Source: Anaerolineae bacterium (GTDB lineage Bacteria > Chloroflexota > Anaerolineae > JACIWR01). Taken from it: a stretch of 5,794 nt of DNA. The notes under the pieces were generated by a model. The model saw only the letters and a program-made list of their open reading frames with translations, ran no database searches and was not told where the DNA came from. Positions 1-5,669 of the stretch are shown here, one piece after another. Location of the stretch: assembly GCA_021162125.1 (NCBI GenBank), contig JAGGZG010000092.1:1-5794 (forward strand), written 5' to 3'. How positions within the stretch are numbered: the first letter of the stretch is position 1; each line of letters begins with the position of its first letter. The position numbers and the translations under genes were made by a program.

Positions 1-267
1 CAGATCCTTCCAGCCGGGATTGAGCGACTCGATCAATGCGATTTTCTTCTTACGCAGCCAGCCCTTGATCTGTTTCTTTCGGGCAATAGCAGCGGTCACA
101 TCAGGAGTTTCTTCGTAGTAAACCAGCCTCGTGATGTTGTAGCGTTTGGTGAATCCCTCGATCAGCTTTTGCTTGTGCTCCCAGACGCGGCGTTGGAGGT
201 CGTTTGTCACGCCAACATAGAGCGTCCCCGAGTGATTGGTCATGATGTAGACGCAGTACCGGTTCAT
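1..267 (-). CDS. GIY-YIG nuclease superfamily small protein (partial, C-terminus off the edge)
   Basis: Translating the minus strand from the ATG at 267 gives 89 codons without a stop to the window edge. The protein begins MNRYCVYIMTNHSG and has the family core: VYI (residues 6-8), LYVGVT (16-21), then QRRVWEHK (25-32) with the expected Arg and His, then a KQIKGW helix (65-70) and ALIESLNPGWKDL at the end of the visible part. This is the layout of the roughly 90-100-residue stand-alone GIY-YIG proteins (COG2827/YhbQ-like, often annotated 'excinuclease ABC subunit C-like'), so probably only a few residues are missing. GAGGGG at 274-279, six bases before the ATG, supports the start. Oddity: the Glu normally found in the 'REKQIK' motif, the expected metal ligand, is Lys64 here. 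Members of this family have poorly defined roles, with proposed structure-specific or DNA-repair nuclease activity. It has no obvious functional link to the other genes. Confidence 0.9.
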   Translation of the reverse strand, partial: MNRYCVYIMTNHSGTLYVGVTNDLQRRVWEHKQKLIEGFTKRYNITRLVYYEETPDVTAAIARKKQIKGWLRKKKIALIESLNPGWKDL

Positions 268-311
268 GACTTTCCCCTCGTCACCGTAAACGAAGAGACT
301 CGTTCAGCAAA

Positions 312-349
312 AACGAGATTCTTCGCTCCCTCCGGTCGCTCAGAATGAC
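312..349 (+). repeat. Dispersed intergenic repeat, copy A
   Basis: This copy begins AACGAGATTCTTCGC and ends CTCAGAATGAC, with a short GC-rich centre. Copy B at 407-448 has both of these ends in reverse complement, and copy C at 479-503 has the left part. It resembles a type of short intergenic repeat common in uncultivated bacterial genomes (from memory, not searched). It encodes nothing. Confidence 0.75.
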
Positions 350-406
350 AGGCCATCAAAACGGCCTTGACAACGGGTACTTCACCACAGTGGAGATGAA
401 GGGTCC

Positions 407-448
407 GTCATTCTGAGCCGGAGCGTAGCGGAGGCGAAGAATCTCGTT
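407..448 (-). repeat. Dispersed intergenic repeat, copy B (inverted relative to A)
   Basis: In reverse complement this copy starts with the same 15 bases as copy A (AACGAGATTCTTCGC) and ends with the same 11 bases (CTCAGAATGAC); the centre differs and is 4 bases longer. With copy A, 57 bp away, it forms a large imperfect inverted repeat that could fold into a long hairpin. The segment between them (350-406) has a small hairpin (AGGCC at 350-354, GGCCT at 363-367) and no reading frame of interest. Confidence 0.75.
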
Positions 449-478
449 CTTCGCACGGCAGATCACCCGTTTGCCAGG

Positions 479-503
479 AACGGGATTCTTCGTCGCTGCG
501 CTC
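479..503 (+). repeat. Partial dispersed repeat, copy C
   Basis: AACGGGATTCTTCG followed by TCGCTGCGCTC resembles the left and central part of copy A in the same orientation. The CAGAATGAC end is missing, and no such end is found beyond the insertion sequence, so the insertion sequence did not simply split the repeat. It stops 15 bp before the left end of that element. Confidence 0.5.
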
Positions 504-518
504 CTAGTATAGGGAATA

Positions 519-534
519 AGAGCCTATCCCAAAA
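519..534 (+). repeat. IS left terminal inverted repeat
   Basis: AGAGCCTATCCCAAAA is the exact reverse complement of 1469-1484. It lies upstream of the transposase gene and starts the element next to the TA at 517-518. Confidence 0.88.
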
Positions 535-621
535 ATGGGAACGGGTAAACAGAGATAGGCATCTTGAACGATTCAAACGAAACTCTAACAGACGTCTTGT
601 GTTTTTCTAACATTCCTGCCG

Positions 622-627
622 TATGAT
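622..627 (+). promoter_or_regulatory. Possible -10 box for the transposase
   Basis: TATGAT matches the sigma-70 -10 consensus at 5 of 6 positions and lies in the AT-rich leader of the element. The best upstream partner is TTGTGT at 597-602, but the 19-bp spacing is longer than ideal and the match is weak. A partly symmetric site overlaps its downstream edge: ATGTG at 626-630 and CACAT at 637-641. That could be a protein-binding site or chance. Confidence 0.3.
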
Positions 628-645
628 GTGTTCGATCACATTAAC

Positions 646-650
646 GGGAG
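646..650 (+). promoter_or_regulatory. Ribosome binding site deciding the transposase start
   Basis: GGGAG lies seven bases before the ATG at 658, an ideal position. The in-frame upstream GTG at 628 has no comparable site, so 658 is preferred. Confidence 0.7.
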
Positions 651-657
651 AAATCAT

Positions 658-1479
658 ATGGGCGCAAGAATTGCTTCAGCGTGGAGGATGCCAGATGAAT
701 TATGGGCTCGCATCCGCCCGCTATTACCGCCGGAGAAACCGGCGGGTACCCGAGGAAGGCCAGTTGTACCATTTCGTCAGGTGATGGATGGCATCTTTTA
801 CGTTTTGCGGACAGGATGTCACTGGAAAGCTGTACCCCGCGAGTTCGGGTCAGGAAGCACAGTTCATCGTCGCTTTCAAGAATGGACGCAAGCCGGAATC
901 TTTGAACGTCTGTGGCGAGACGTTTTGCGGGAGTACGATGCTCTGGTGGGCATTGATTGGACATGGCAGTCTCTGGACAGCGCCATCACCAAGGCTCCCC
1001 TGGGAGGTGAAGAAACGGGTCCCAACCCCACCGACCGGGCCAAGAGTGGCACGAAGAGGCATTTGCTCACCGACGGTCGGGGCACCCCCCTGGCGGTGAC
1101 GGTCAGCGGGGCCAACCGACATGACAAGAAGAAAGTGGAAGACACCTTGAAAGTTCTCCCTGAGAACCGGCCCACGCCGACGCCGGAAGAGCCACAGCAT
1201 TTCTGTGCGGACAAGGGTTACGATTTCCCTGATGTCCGTGACCTGGTGACCCAATGGGGCTACACCCTTCACATCAAGGCTCGAGGCGAAGAGCAGGCGG
1301 AGAAGGCTCGTATTCCTGGCTACCGGGCACGTCGCTGGGTGGTGGAGCGAACTCATTCCTGGATGAATCGCTTCCGCAAGTTGCTCATTCGTTTTGAAAA
1401 GAAGGTGCAAAACTTTCTCGGCCTGATTCACCTGGCTTGTGCCTTTATCACGGCCAGAAGGGCCGGAATTTTGGGATAG
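658..1479 (+). CDS. IS5-family DDE transposase
   Basis: This 273-aa protein should catalyse cut-and-paste transposition of the surrounding element. The N-terminal part (residues 11-75: MPDELWARIRPLLPPE, then RGRP, FRQVMDGIFYVLRTGCHWKAVP) is the DNA-binding-type region typical of this family. The catalytic core follows: Asp107 in SLDSAI, GTKRHLLTDGRG at 131-142, Asp185 in CADKGYD, and Glu230 in VVERTHSWMNRFRKL, giving a complete DDE triad with the expected spacing. Length is normal and no frameshift or stop interrupts it, so it may be active. The start at 658 is chosen for its Shine-Dalgarno sequence; an in-frame GTG at 628 would add ten residues. The stop codon (1477-1479) lies inside the right terminal repeat. 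The gene converges on the glycosyltransferase cluster. Confidence 0.93.
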   Translation: MGARIASAWRMPDELWARIRPLLPPEKPAGTRGRPVVPFRQVMDGIFYVLRTGCHWKAVPREFGSGSTVHRRFQEWTQAGIFERLWRDVLREYDALVGIDWTWQSLDSAITKAPLGGEETGPNPTDRAKSGTKRHLLTDGRGTPLAVTVSGANRHDKKKVEDTLKVLPENRPTPTPEEPQHFCADKGYDFPDVRDLVTQWGYTLHIKARGEEQAEKARIPGYRARRWVVERTHSWMNRFRKLLIRFEKKVQNFLGLIHLACAFITARRAGILG

Positions 1480-1484
1480 GCTCT
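1469..1484 (+). repeat. IS right terminal inverted repeat
   Basis: TTTTGGGATAGGCTCT is the perfect reverse complement of the left end at 519-534. The transposase ends inside it (GGA TAG), so the last sense codons and the stop are part of the transposase-binding end. Confidence 0.88.
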
Positions 1485-1486
1485 TA

Positions 1487-1571
1487 TGCAACACTCTGAA
1501 ATCTGCAAAACTACTGGCGATAGATAAATGGCTGTCGGGTAATGAAATCCGTCCATCCTGTACATCTGCCG
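1487..1571. other. Convergent spacer between IS and glycosyltransferase gene
   Basis: These 85 bp separate the right end of the insertion sequence from the stop codon of the 789-aa gene on the opposite strand. I see no clear terminator hairpin with a T-run on either strand, and no repeat or small gene. Confidence 0.5.
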
Positions 1572-3941
1572 TTAAGACTGCACCAGGTAAAGGGTCACGA
1601 AACGGTCACGACTGTCGCCGCCAGCCAGATAGTAAGGCAGAAATAGCTCGCCCACTTTGGATACTCTCAGCCGCTCGCGCGCAGCATCTAGCGTGGGCCG
1701 CATCTCCACGCCGTCGTCCAGCAGGTAGACCGCTCGTCCCTCGGCGGCCATCAGGTGCACGAAGCGGACGAACTCGTCCGCAGTCCACGGCGCGGGATGG
1801 ACCGCCGCTCGCCCGGTGTAAAGCTCCACTGCCCCGCCATTGAGCGTGCTGCCGACGACCGCGTCCTCGGGCACGAGGGCCGCCAGCTCGTCGAAGGCCC
1901 GCCGCTGCTGAGCGAGCAGGTGTCCAAAAGACGCGCGGTGTGGTGCGAACAGGCGAGCCAGTACCGGTCGCGTGCGCACGGAAAGGGCCATCAGCACCAG
2001 CACGGCCACCGCCACTGCCACCCAATCCCCACCGGACGAACTCCGCGCTAATGCCCAGGCCCGCCGAACGAGGGCCACCACCCCGTAGGCGGCCACCAGG
2101 GCCAGCAGCGGGGCAATCGAGAGCAAGTCGCGCCAGCGCAGCGGGGCGTAGGGCAGATGAATGGCCAGCACGGCAGCCACGGTGGTCAGTAGTACGGCCA
2201 GCCCGCGCCCGTCCTCCCGCGCCAGGCGATACACCCCGTAGCCAATGAAAAGGGCCACGAAACCAAACTCCGCCCGCTGCAATGCGCTATCCAGCATGAG
2301 CAGCGCGGTATGCCCCACGTGCTCCACGCCGAACAGGTATGCCTCCGGTGATTCCGGGGTGAAAATGCTGCCGAAGACCGCGTGGCGGTAAATTATGTCC
2401 GGCAGGGCGACCACGAGAGCAGCCGCAGCACACGGCATCAGGAAAGCCAACCCTCGTCGCCATTGCCGCTCGCTCCACAGAACCGCCGCCAACAGCAGGG
2501 ACACGGCCAGCAGGAGCTGAGTGTGCCGCACCCAGTAGGCCCCGCCGAAGGCCAACCCGGCCAACGTCCCCCACAGCCAGGGTCGCCCGCGCCTGGCACG
2601 CAGCGCGCACAGCACGGTGAGCGTGGTCAACAACTGGGCAGTGGCGTCCGCCATCGGCACCAACACGCGGTCTATCTGCTCCGGCAGAGTGACCAGCAGA
2701 AACGCGGCCAGACCCGCCGTCAGCCAGCGCTCGCCAGTTGGCCGGTGACGGGCCACCTCCACGGCCAGCAGGGCCAGGGCCACCAACGAGAGCAGAGCCA
2801 TCAGCGGCGTGGTCACGTACAGCCCCTCCTCGCCGAGAAGGAGATAGCCCGCCGCCAGGGGTAGCGCCCCGCCCACTGGCCAGACCGTGGCCGCCGTGCC
2901 TTGCTCGTCAATCGGCGGATGATAGCCGACGTGAACGGCGGGCCAGACGGGCAAACCCGCCTCGCGGACGGTCTGCGCCAGGGGGAAGCGGTGCAATGGG
3001 CTGCCGGTGCGCGCCAGGTCCACGGCCATCTGCGCGTAGCAGAAGGGGTCGCTGCCGGTCACGCCCCGCGTGCGGTGTCCAAGATACTCCGCCCCGGCCC
3101 AGAGCATGGTCAGGCCCAGCACACTCGCGCCCAGGATACGCAACGCCCACTTCTGCCAACCTAGCCAGACCACGGCCATTTTCCCCTGCACCAACAGCGC
3201 GTATCCCACCCCGGCCCACACCGCCGCGTCCACGTCGAAGGTCGCCGACCAGGGATCGGGGTAGGGAAACCACTCGTAGCGGGTCAGGTCAACCCCCAGG
3301 ACGTAGCTGAACAGGTTGTACCACAGCATCGCTGCATAAGCGATGAACAGTGGGGTGAGCGCTTCCATGTAGAAGTAGAGCCGCACGCGCCCTCGACGCA
3401 CGACCTGGGGAATCACCTGGGGCAGGAGGAGCACGGCCAGCGAGGGCAAAGCCAGCGCCCAGGGACGGCGATACCAGCTCCACAGCAGACCCAACCCGCC
3501 CAGGTGTACCAACGCCAGCGCGATTTGGGCCGCCAACGGCCAGGGGACTTCGTCCGCGTCGAAGCGGAGGGCAAGCAAACGAAGCTGGTGGCCGATCATG
3601 TCGCCGGGGCGTGTGTGAGCCAGTAGATAGACCGCGCCCACGCCTCCCGCCGAAAGCAGCACCGCGAAAGGCCACACCCGCGCCGAGAGCACCGGTAAAC
3701 GCGCGAAGCGGGCCACCGTGAAGCCCAGCCCCGTGGCGCAGACCAGCCCCTCCGCGGCGAGCAATGCCCTTGTCAACGGGGAGAGCGCACGCTGCCGGCG
3801 CTTCAGCAAAAAGAAGCAGGCCCCGGCGCCGGTGGCGAAAACCACTGCCAGGGCCACGTAGACGGGGAACAGCCCGCCCCACGGCCCGGGCTCCAGAGCG
3901 TAGAGGTAGCTGGCGCTGAACAATCGTTGCAGTAATGACAT
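1572..3941 (-). CDS. GT-C-type membrane glycosyltransferase-like protein with long N-terminal membrane domain
   Basis: This 789-aa protein is rich in membrane helices. Residues 1-285 hold several hydrophobic segments (about 27-47, 57-78, 90-108, 137-156, 161-181, 192-214, 239-261, 268-285) that ordinary PMT_2 enzymes lack. A GT-C-like core then begins with an outside loop carrying TGSDPFCYAQMAVDLARTG (295-313), where GT39 relatives place their acidic catalytic residues. It continues with HPPIDEQG (341-348), VWPVGGALPLAAGYLLLG (353-370), MADATAQLL (430-438) and LRWRDLLSIAPLLALVAAYG (601-620). A soluble C-terminal domain (about 665-789, with PEDAVVGSTLNGGAVELYTGR at 691-711) closes it, as in many GT39-like proteins. 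It probably transfers a sugar from a polyprenyl-phosphate donor on the outer face; acceptor unknown. The ATG at 3941 follows GAGTAGGG and lies 4 bp after an upstream stop. A GTG at 4007 would add 22 residues whose codons overlap a repeat and another decayed frame, so it is less likely. Confidence 0.8.
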   Translation of the reverse strand: MSLLQRLFSASYLYALEPGPWGGLFPVYVALAVVFATGAGACFFLLKRRQRALSPLTRALLAAEGLVCATGLGFTVARFARLPVLSARVWPFAVLLSAGGVGAVYLLAHTRPGDMIGHQLRLLALRFDADEVPWPLAAQIALALVHLGGLGLLWSWYRRPWALALPSLAVLLLPQVIPQVVRRGRVRLYFYMEALTPLFIAYAAMLWYNLFSYVLGVDLTRYEWFPYPDPWSATFDVDAAVWAGVGYALLVQGKMAVVWLGWQKWALRILGASVLGLTMLWAGAEYLGHRTRGVTGSDPFCYAQMAVDLARTGSPLHRFPLAQTVREAGLPVWPAVHVGYHPPIDEQGTAATVWPVGGALPLAAGYLLLGEEGLYVTTPLMALLSLVALALLAVEVARHRPTGERWLTAGLAAFLLVTLPEQIDRVLVPMADATAQLLTTLTVLCALRARRGRPWLWGTLAGLAFGGAYWVRHTQLLLAVSLLLAAVLWSERQWRRGLAFLMPCAAAALVVALPDIIYRHAVFGSIFTPESPEAYLFGVEHVGHTALLMLDSALQRAEFGFVALFIGYGVYRLAREDGRGLAVLLTTVAAVLAIHLPYAPLRWRDLLSIAPLLALVAAYGVVALVRRAWALARSSSGGDWVAVAVAVLVLMALSVRTRPVLARLFAPHRASFGHLLAQQRRAFDELAALVPEDAVVGSTLNGGAVELYTGRAAVHPAPWTADEFVRFVHLMAAEGRAVYLLDDGVEMRPTLDAARERLRVSKVGELFLPYYLAGGDSRDRFVTLYLVQS

Positions 3942-3945
3942 AACC

Positions 3946-4062
3946 CTACTCAATGCGGTATACAGAGACCTCGGAGGTCTCCGGAGCGCCTTTCCGAACG
4001 ATGGCACATTGCCTTTGAGTGTTCTTCACTTTGCACGAAGCCGCGTGGAGACCTCCGAGGTC
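3946..4062 (-). pseudogene. Remnant frame ending VYRIE-stop, possible glycosyltransferase 3' end
   Basis: Between the two glycosyltransferase genes an open frame with no start codon of its own begins after the TAA at 4063-4065. It runs 38 codons and ends SVYRIE then TAG at 3946-3948, four bases before the ATG of the 789-aa gene. The intact 505-aa protein ends TVYRIE then TAG. Over those last six codons the two DNA sequences differ at 4 of 18 bases, all third-position transitions that keep the amino acids (GTA TAC CGC ATT GAG TAG versus GTG TAT CGC ATC GAA TAG). This suggests a fragment of a homologous gene end, from a lost paralogue or a duplication. Only the last few codons are clearly alike; the upstream part contains both copies of the GACCTC palindrome and may be unrelated. 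Chance similarity over a short stretch remains possible. Confidence 0.4.
3965..3981. repeat. GAGACCTC palindrome, copy 1
   Basis: GAGACCTC (3965-3972), one central G, then GAGGTCTC (3974-3981) form a perfect 8-bp stem with a one-base centre. It is the reverse complement of copy 2 at 4048-4064 apart from one terminal base. It lies in the leader of the 789-aa gene. No T-run follows on either strand, so it is not a standard terminator. Confidence 0.75.
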
Positions 4063-4064
4063 TT
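4048..4064. repeat. GAGACCTC palindrome, copy 2 (inverted copy)
   Basis: AGACCTC (4049-4055), a central C and GAGGTCT (4057-4063) form a 7-bp stem. In reverse complement it matches copy 1 across AGACCTCGGAGGTCTCC. It begins only 2 bp after the stop codon of the 505-aa gene as transcribed, so it would fold in the 3' untranslated part of that message. With copy 1 it brackets 66 bp in the spacer between the two genes. Confidence 0.75.
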
Positions 4065-4066
4065 AT

Positions 4067-5584
4067 CTATTCGATGCGATACACGGTGAACGACACCGTG
4101 CCGTCGGCGCGGACGGTGCGGAACAAGGGGCGCAAGGTGAGTCCCACGCGGCGCAGTGCGGCCTGCACCGGTAAGCGGGGCTCCCAGTCCGGCAGGACGA
4201 CGTAGCGGGGCACGTCGCCCCTTTGCTGCGCATCCTCGGCCAGGCGCGACGGTGAGCTGTACCAGCGCAAGTCCACGGGCGCGTCGAACAGATAGAACAG
4301 GTAGTGCCAGCCCAGGTAGCGATGGTACAACGCCGCCCCCGGCGGCATCTCCGCCCGCAAGTAATCGGTCACGGCGTCAATCCCGTCGTAAGCCCAGTGG
4401 TCGCCGCCCACCGGGTAGCCGCTGTGCGCCGCCTGCCGGGCCGGGCGGACCAGGAGGATCACCACCAGCGCGATCGCGCTGATCTTGTAGGCCGGGCTGC
4501 CAGCCCGGCCTACGCCAACTCCGGAGAGGAGGCGGCCTGCCAACCAGACCACTCTCCCCAGCAACATCGCCAACAGGGGCACCAGCCCCAACAGGTAGCG
4601 ATCCCAGACGTTGAAGGTCAACAGCCAGTGGGCCAGCAGATACAGGGTGACGAACCCGGCCAGGACGAAGTCGAAGCGGGCAGCGGGCGAGGTGCGCACC
4701 TCTCGCCGGGAGGCCCACAGGAGCAACAGCACTCCCACCAACAGCACCAGGTTAAGCACGGGCGAGGCGGTGACGTAGCGCAGCCACAATAGCCATTCAC
4801 TGCAGCGCTCCCCCCATTCCGCAAAAGGAGCCAGCATCAGGCCGCCGTAGCTGGTCAGCCCTTTCTCGAAATAACTGGGTTGCACGTGCCAGCGCTGCGC
4901 GTCCCACAGCGTAACCACCGCCATCGGCAGAGTAAACCCCGCCGCGAACACCGCGAATTCCCGTGCAGTTCGAGACTTTGAACCCGAAACCTGAAACTTG
5001 GAATCTGAAACCTGACACCCGCCACCAGCCAAAACCAGCGGCACGAACAGCGCGCCCTGCTGCTTGGTGGCCATCGCCAGACCCAGGAGCACCCCGGCCC
5101 AGAACCACCGCCCGTCGGTCGCGCACCACAGCGCGGCCACCACCCACATCACCAGCAGGGGGTCAGTGAAAGCTGTGGGAGCGAAGAGGATGTTGAAAGG
5201 CGAGAGGGCCATGAATGCCGCCGCGATGAGCGCCGGCCCCGCGCCGTAGATCCGCCGCGCCAGGCCATACGTCAGGGCGATGGTCAGCACGCTGGCCGCG
5301 ATCCCCGGCAGGCGGGCTGTCACCTCGCTCACACTGAACACTCGGAACGTCAGGGCCAGCAGGTAAGGCAGGAGCGGCGGCTTGTCCACCGGGTAAGTGA
5401 CGAGCAGTGGATCATGGCCCGAGGCGATCAGGCGGCCCCAATAGCTGTAGATGGCCTCGTCCTGATGGAAACGGTTGGCAGTGAGCGGGGGCAGGCGGGC
5501 CGCCGTGCCGGTCAGGATCAGGACGACCAGGATCACACGATCTAAAGGCATCCTGATACAGTCAGGCGTAAACAGACCTACCAT
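4067..5584 (-). CDS. GT39/PMT_2-type GT-C glycosyltransferase (ArnT/PMT-like)
   Basis: This 505-aa integral membrane protein has the standard PMT_2 (dolichyl-phosphate-mannose-protein mannosyltransferase-like) layout. A first helix (about 15-32) leads to an outside loop with HQDEAIYSYWGR (40-51), whose Asp42-Glu43 are the expected catalytic acidic pair. Then come VDKPPLLPYLLAL (67-79), ARLPGI (90-95), TAFTDPLLVMW (137-147), GLAMATKQQGALFVPL (168-183), and WDRYLLGLVPLLAML (327-341), which matches the family's 'RYLLPLLP' region. About ten helices are visible, followed by a soluble tail (about 385-505). It likely transfers a sugar from polyprenyl-phosphate on the outer face; the acceptor is unknown. 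The start at 5584 is backed by AAGGTGATC five bases upstream; the alternative ATG at 5551 has no properly spaced site. Two repeats sit in frame, at residues about 190-204 and 358-366, both in loops between helices. It follows a GT2 gene, a plausible donor-making partner. Confidence 0.9.
   Translation of the reverse strand: MVGLFTPDCIRMPLDRVILVVLILTGTAARLPPLTANRFHQDEAIYSYWGRLIASGHDPLLVTYPVDKPPLLPYLLALTFRVFSVSEVTARLPGIAASVLTIALTYGLARRIYGAGPALIAAAFMALSPFNILFAPTAFTDPLLVMWVVAALWCATDGRWFWAGVLLGLAMATKQQGALFVPLVLAGGGCQVSDSKFQVSGSKSRTAREFAVFAAGFTLPMAVVTLWDAQRWHVQPSYFEKGLTSYGGLMLAPFAEWGERCSEWLLWLRYVTASPVLNLVLLVGVLLLLWASRREVRTSPAARFDFVLAGFVTLYLLAHWLLTFNVWDRYLLGLVPLLAMLLGRVVWLAGRLLSGVGVGRAGSPAYKISAIALVVILLVRPARQAAHSGYPVGGDHWAYDGIDAVTDYLRAEMPPGAALYHRYLGWHYLFYLFDAPVDLRWYSSPSRLAEDAQQRGDVPRYVVLPDWEPRLPVQAALRRVGLTLRPLFRTVRADGTVSFTVYRIE
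4487..4513. repeat. Perfect 27-bp palindrome inside the GT39 gene
   Basis: GTAGGCCGGGCTG (4487-4499), a central C and CAGCCCGGCCTAC (4501-4513) form a 13-bp perfect stem. The site encodes GRAGSPAYK (about residues 359-367) in a loop between two membrane helices and keeps the frame. It resembles a mobile intergenic palindrome rather than a codon-driven pattern. Confidence 0.85.
4978..5020 (-). repeat. 21-bp direct repeat inside the GT39 gene
   Basis: GAAACCTGA occurs at 4986-4994 and again at 5007-5015, exactly 21 bp apart, within a TGAAAC-rich, lower-GC patch. In the coding strand it gives two imperfect seven-residue units, CQVSDSK and FQVSGSK (residues 190-203), in the loop after the helix that ends near LVLAGGG. 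Codon use here is unlike the GC-rich gene around it, suggesting insertion or expansion of a non-coding-type repeat. Confidence 0.75.
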
Positions 5585-5589
5585 TGCGC

Positions 5590-5598
5590 GATCACCTT
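5590..5598 (-). promoter_or_regulatory. Ribosome binding site deciding the GT39 start
   Basis: On the minus strand AAGGTGATC lies five bases before the ATG at 5584 and is strongly complementary to the 16S rRNA 3' end. It favours this start over the downstream in-frame ATG at 5551. Confidence 0.65.
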
Positions 5599-5600
5599 AG

Positions 5601-5662
5601 CATCCTTCGACTGCGCTCGCCCCTTCTCTGTCGCTCCGGGGCTCACTCCGCTCAGGATGACC
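5601..5662 (+). repeat. Degenerate dispersed repeat between GT2 and GT39 genes
   Basis: ATCCTTCGACTGCGCTC at the left and CTCCGCTCAGGATGACC at the right resemble the ends of repeat copies A-C, with TCC/GGA in place of TTC/GAA, so this is a related 'TTCGACTGCGCTCAGGATGAC' type with an expanded centre. It fills nearly all of the 85-bp gap between the two genes. Confidence 0.5.
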
Positions 5663-5669
5663 GTACTCA

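Larger units (their letters stand above)
519..1484 (+). mobile_element. IS5-family insertion sequence, apparently complete
   Basis: The element is bounded by perfect 16-bp inverted repeats (519-534 and 1469-1484) and contains one full-length DDE transposase. TA lies immediately outside both ends (517-518 and 1485-1486), fitting a 2-bp target duplication. The inverted match formally extends 2 bp into these TAs because TA is self-complementary. If the element instead starts at GAGCC (520-1483), the flanks are TAA and TTA, which are not a direct duplication, so TA is the simplest reading. At about 966 bp it is in the normal size range for single-ORF IS5 relatives. The interior is visibly less GC-rich than the glycosyltransferase genes next door, as expected for acquired DNA. 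The subgroup within IS5 was not resolved. Confidence 0.88.

Noticed and set aside
312..503. CRISPR array suggested by the three similar repeats
   Set aside because: The copies differ in orientation, length and spacing, and there are no regular spacers or cas genes.
628..657. GTG start at 628 for the transposase
   Set aside because: It has no Shine-Dalgarno sequence and lies next to the -10 candidate, whereas the ATG at 658 has GGGAG at ideal spacing.
850..1494. Long minus-strand open frame of 214 codons across the transposase
   Set aside because: It is antisense to an intact transposase with a full DDE triad, extends past the IS end, and shows no family motif.
2738..3310. Plus-strand 190-codon frame within the 789-aa gene
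   Set aside because: Its Pro/Arg-rich, low-complexity translation is typical of an antisense shadow in GC-rich DNA.
3942..4007. Extended start (GTG at 4007) for the 789-aa protein, adding 22 residues
   Set aside because: The added codons run through the GACCTC palindrome and overlap the VYRIE-stop frame; the ATG at 3941 has a better context and lies just after a stop.
4048..4064. Intrinsic terminator after the 505-aa gene
   Set aside because: The hairpin is not followed by a T-run on the transcribed strand, and an inverted copy occurs in the same spacer, so it is better read as a repeat.
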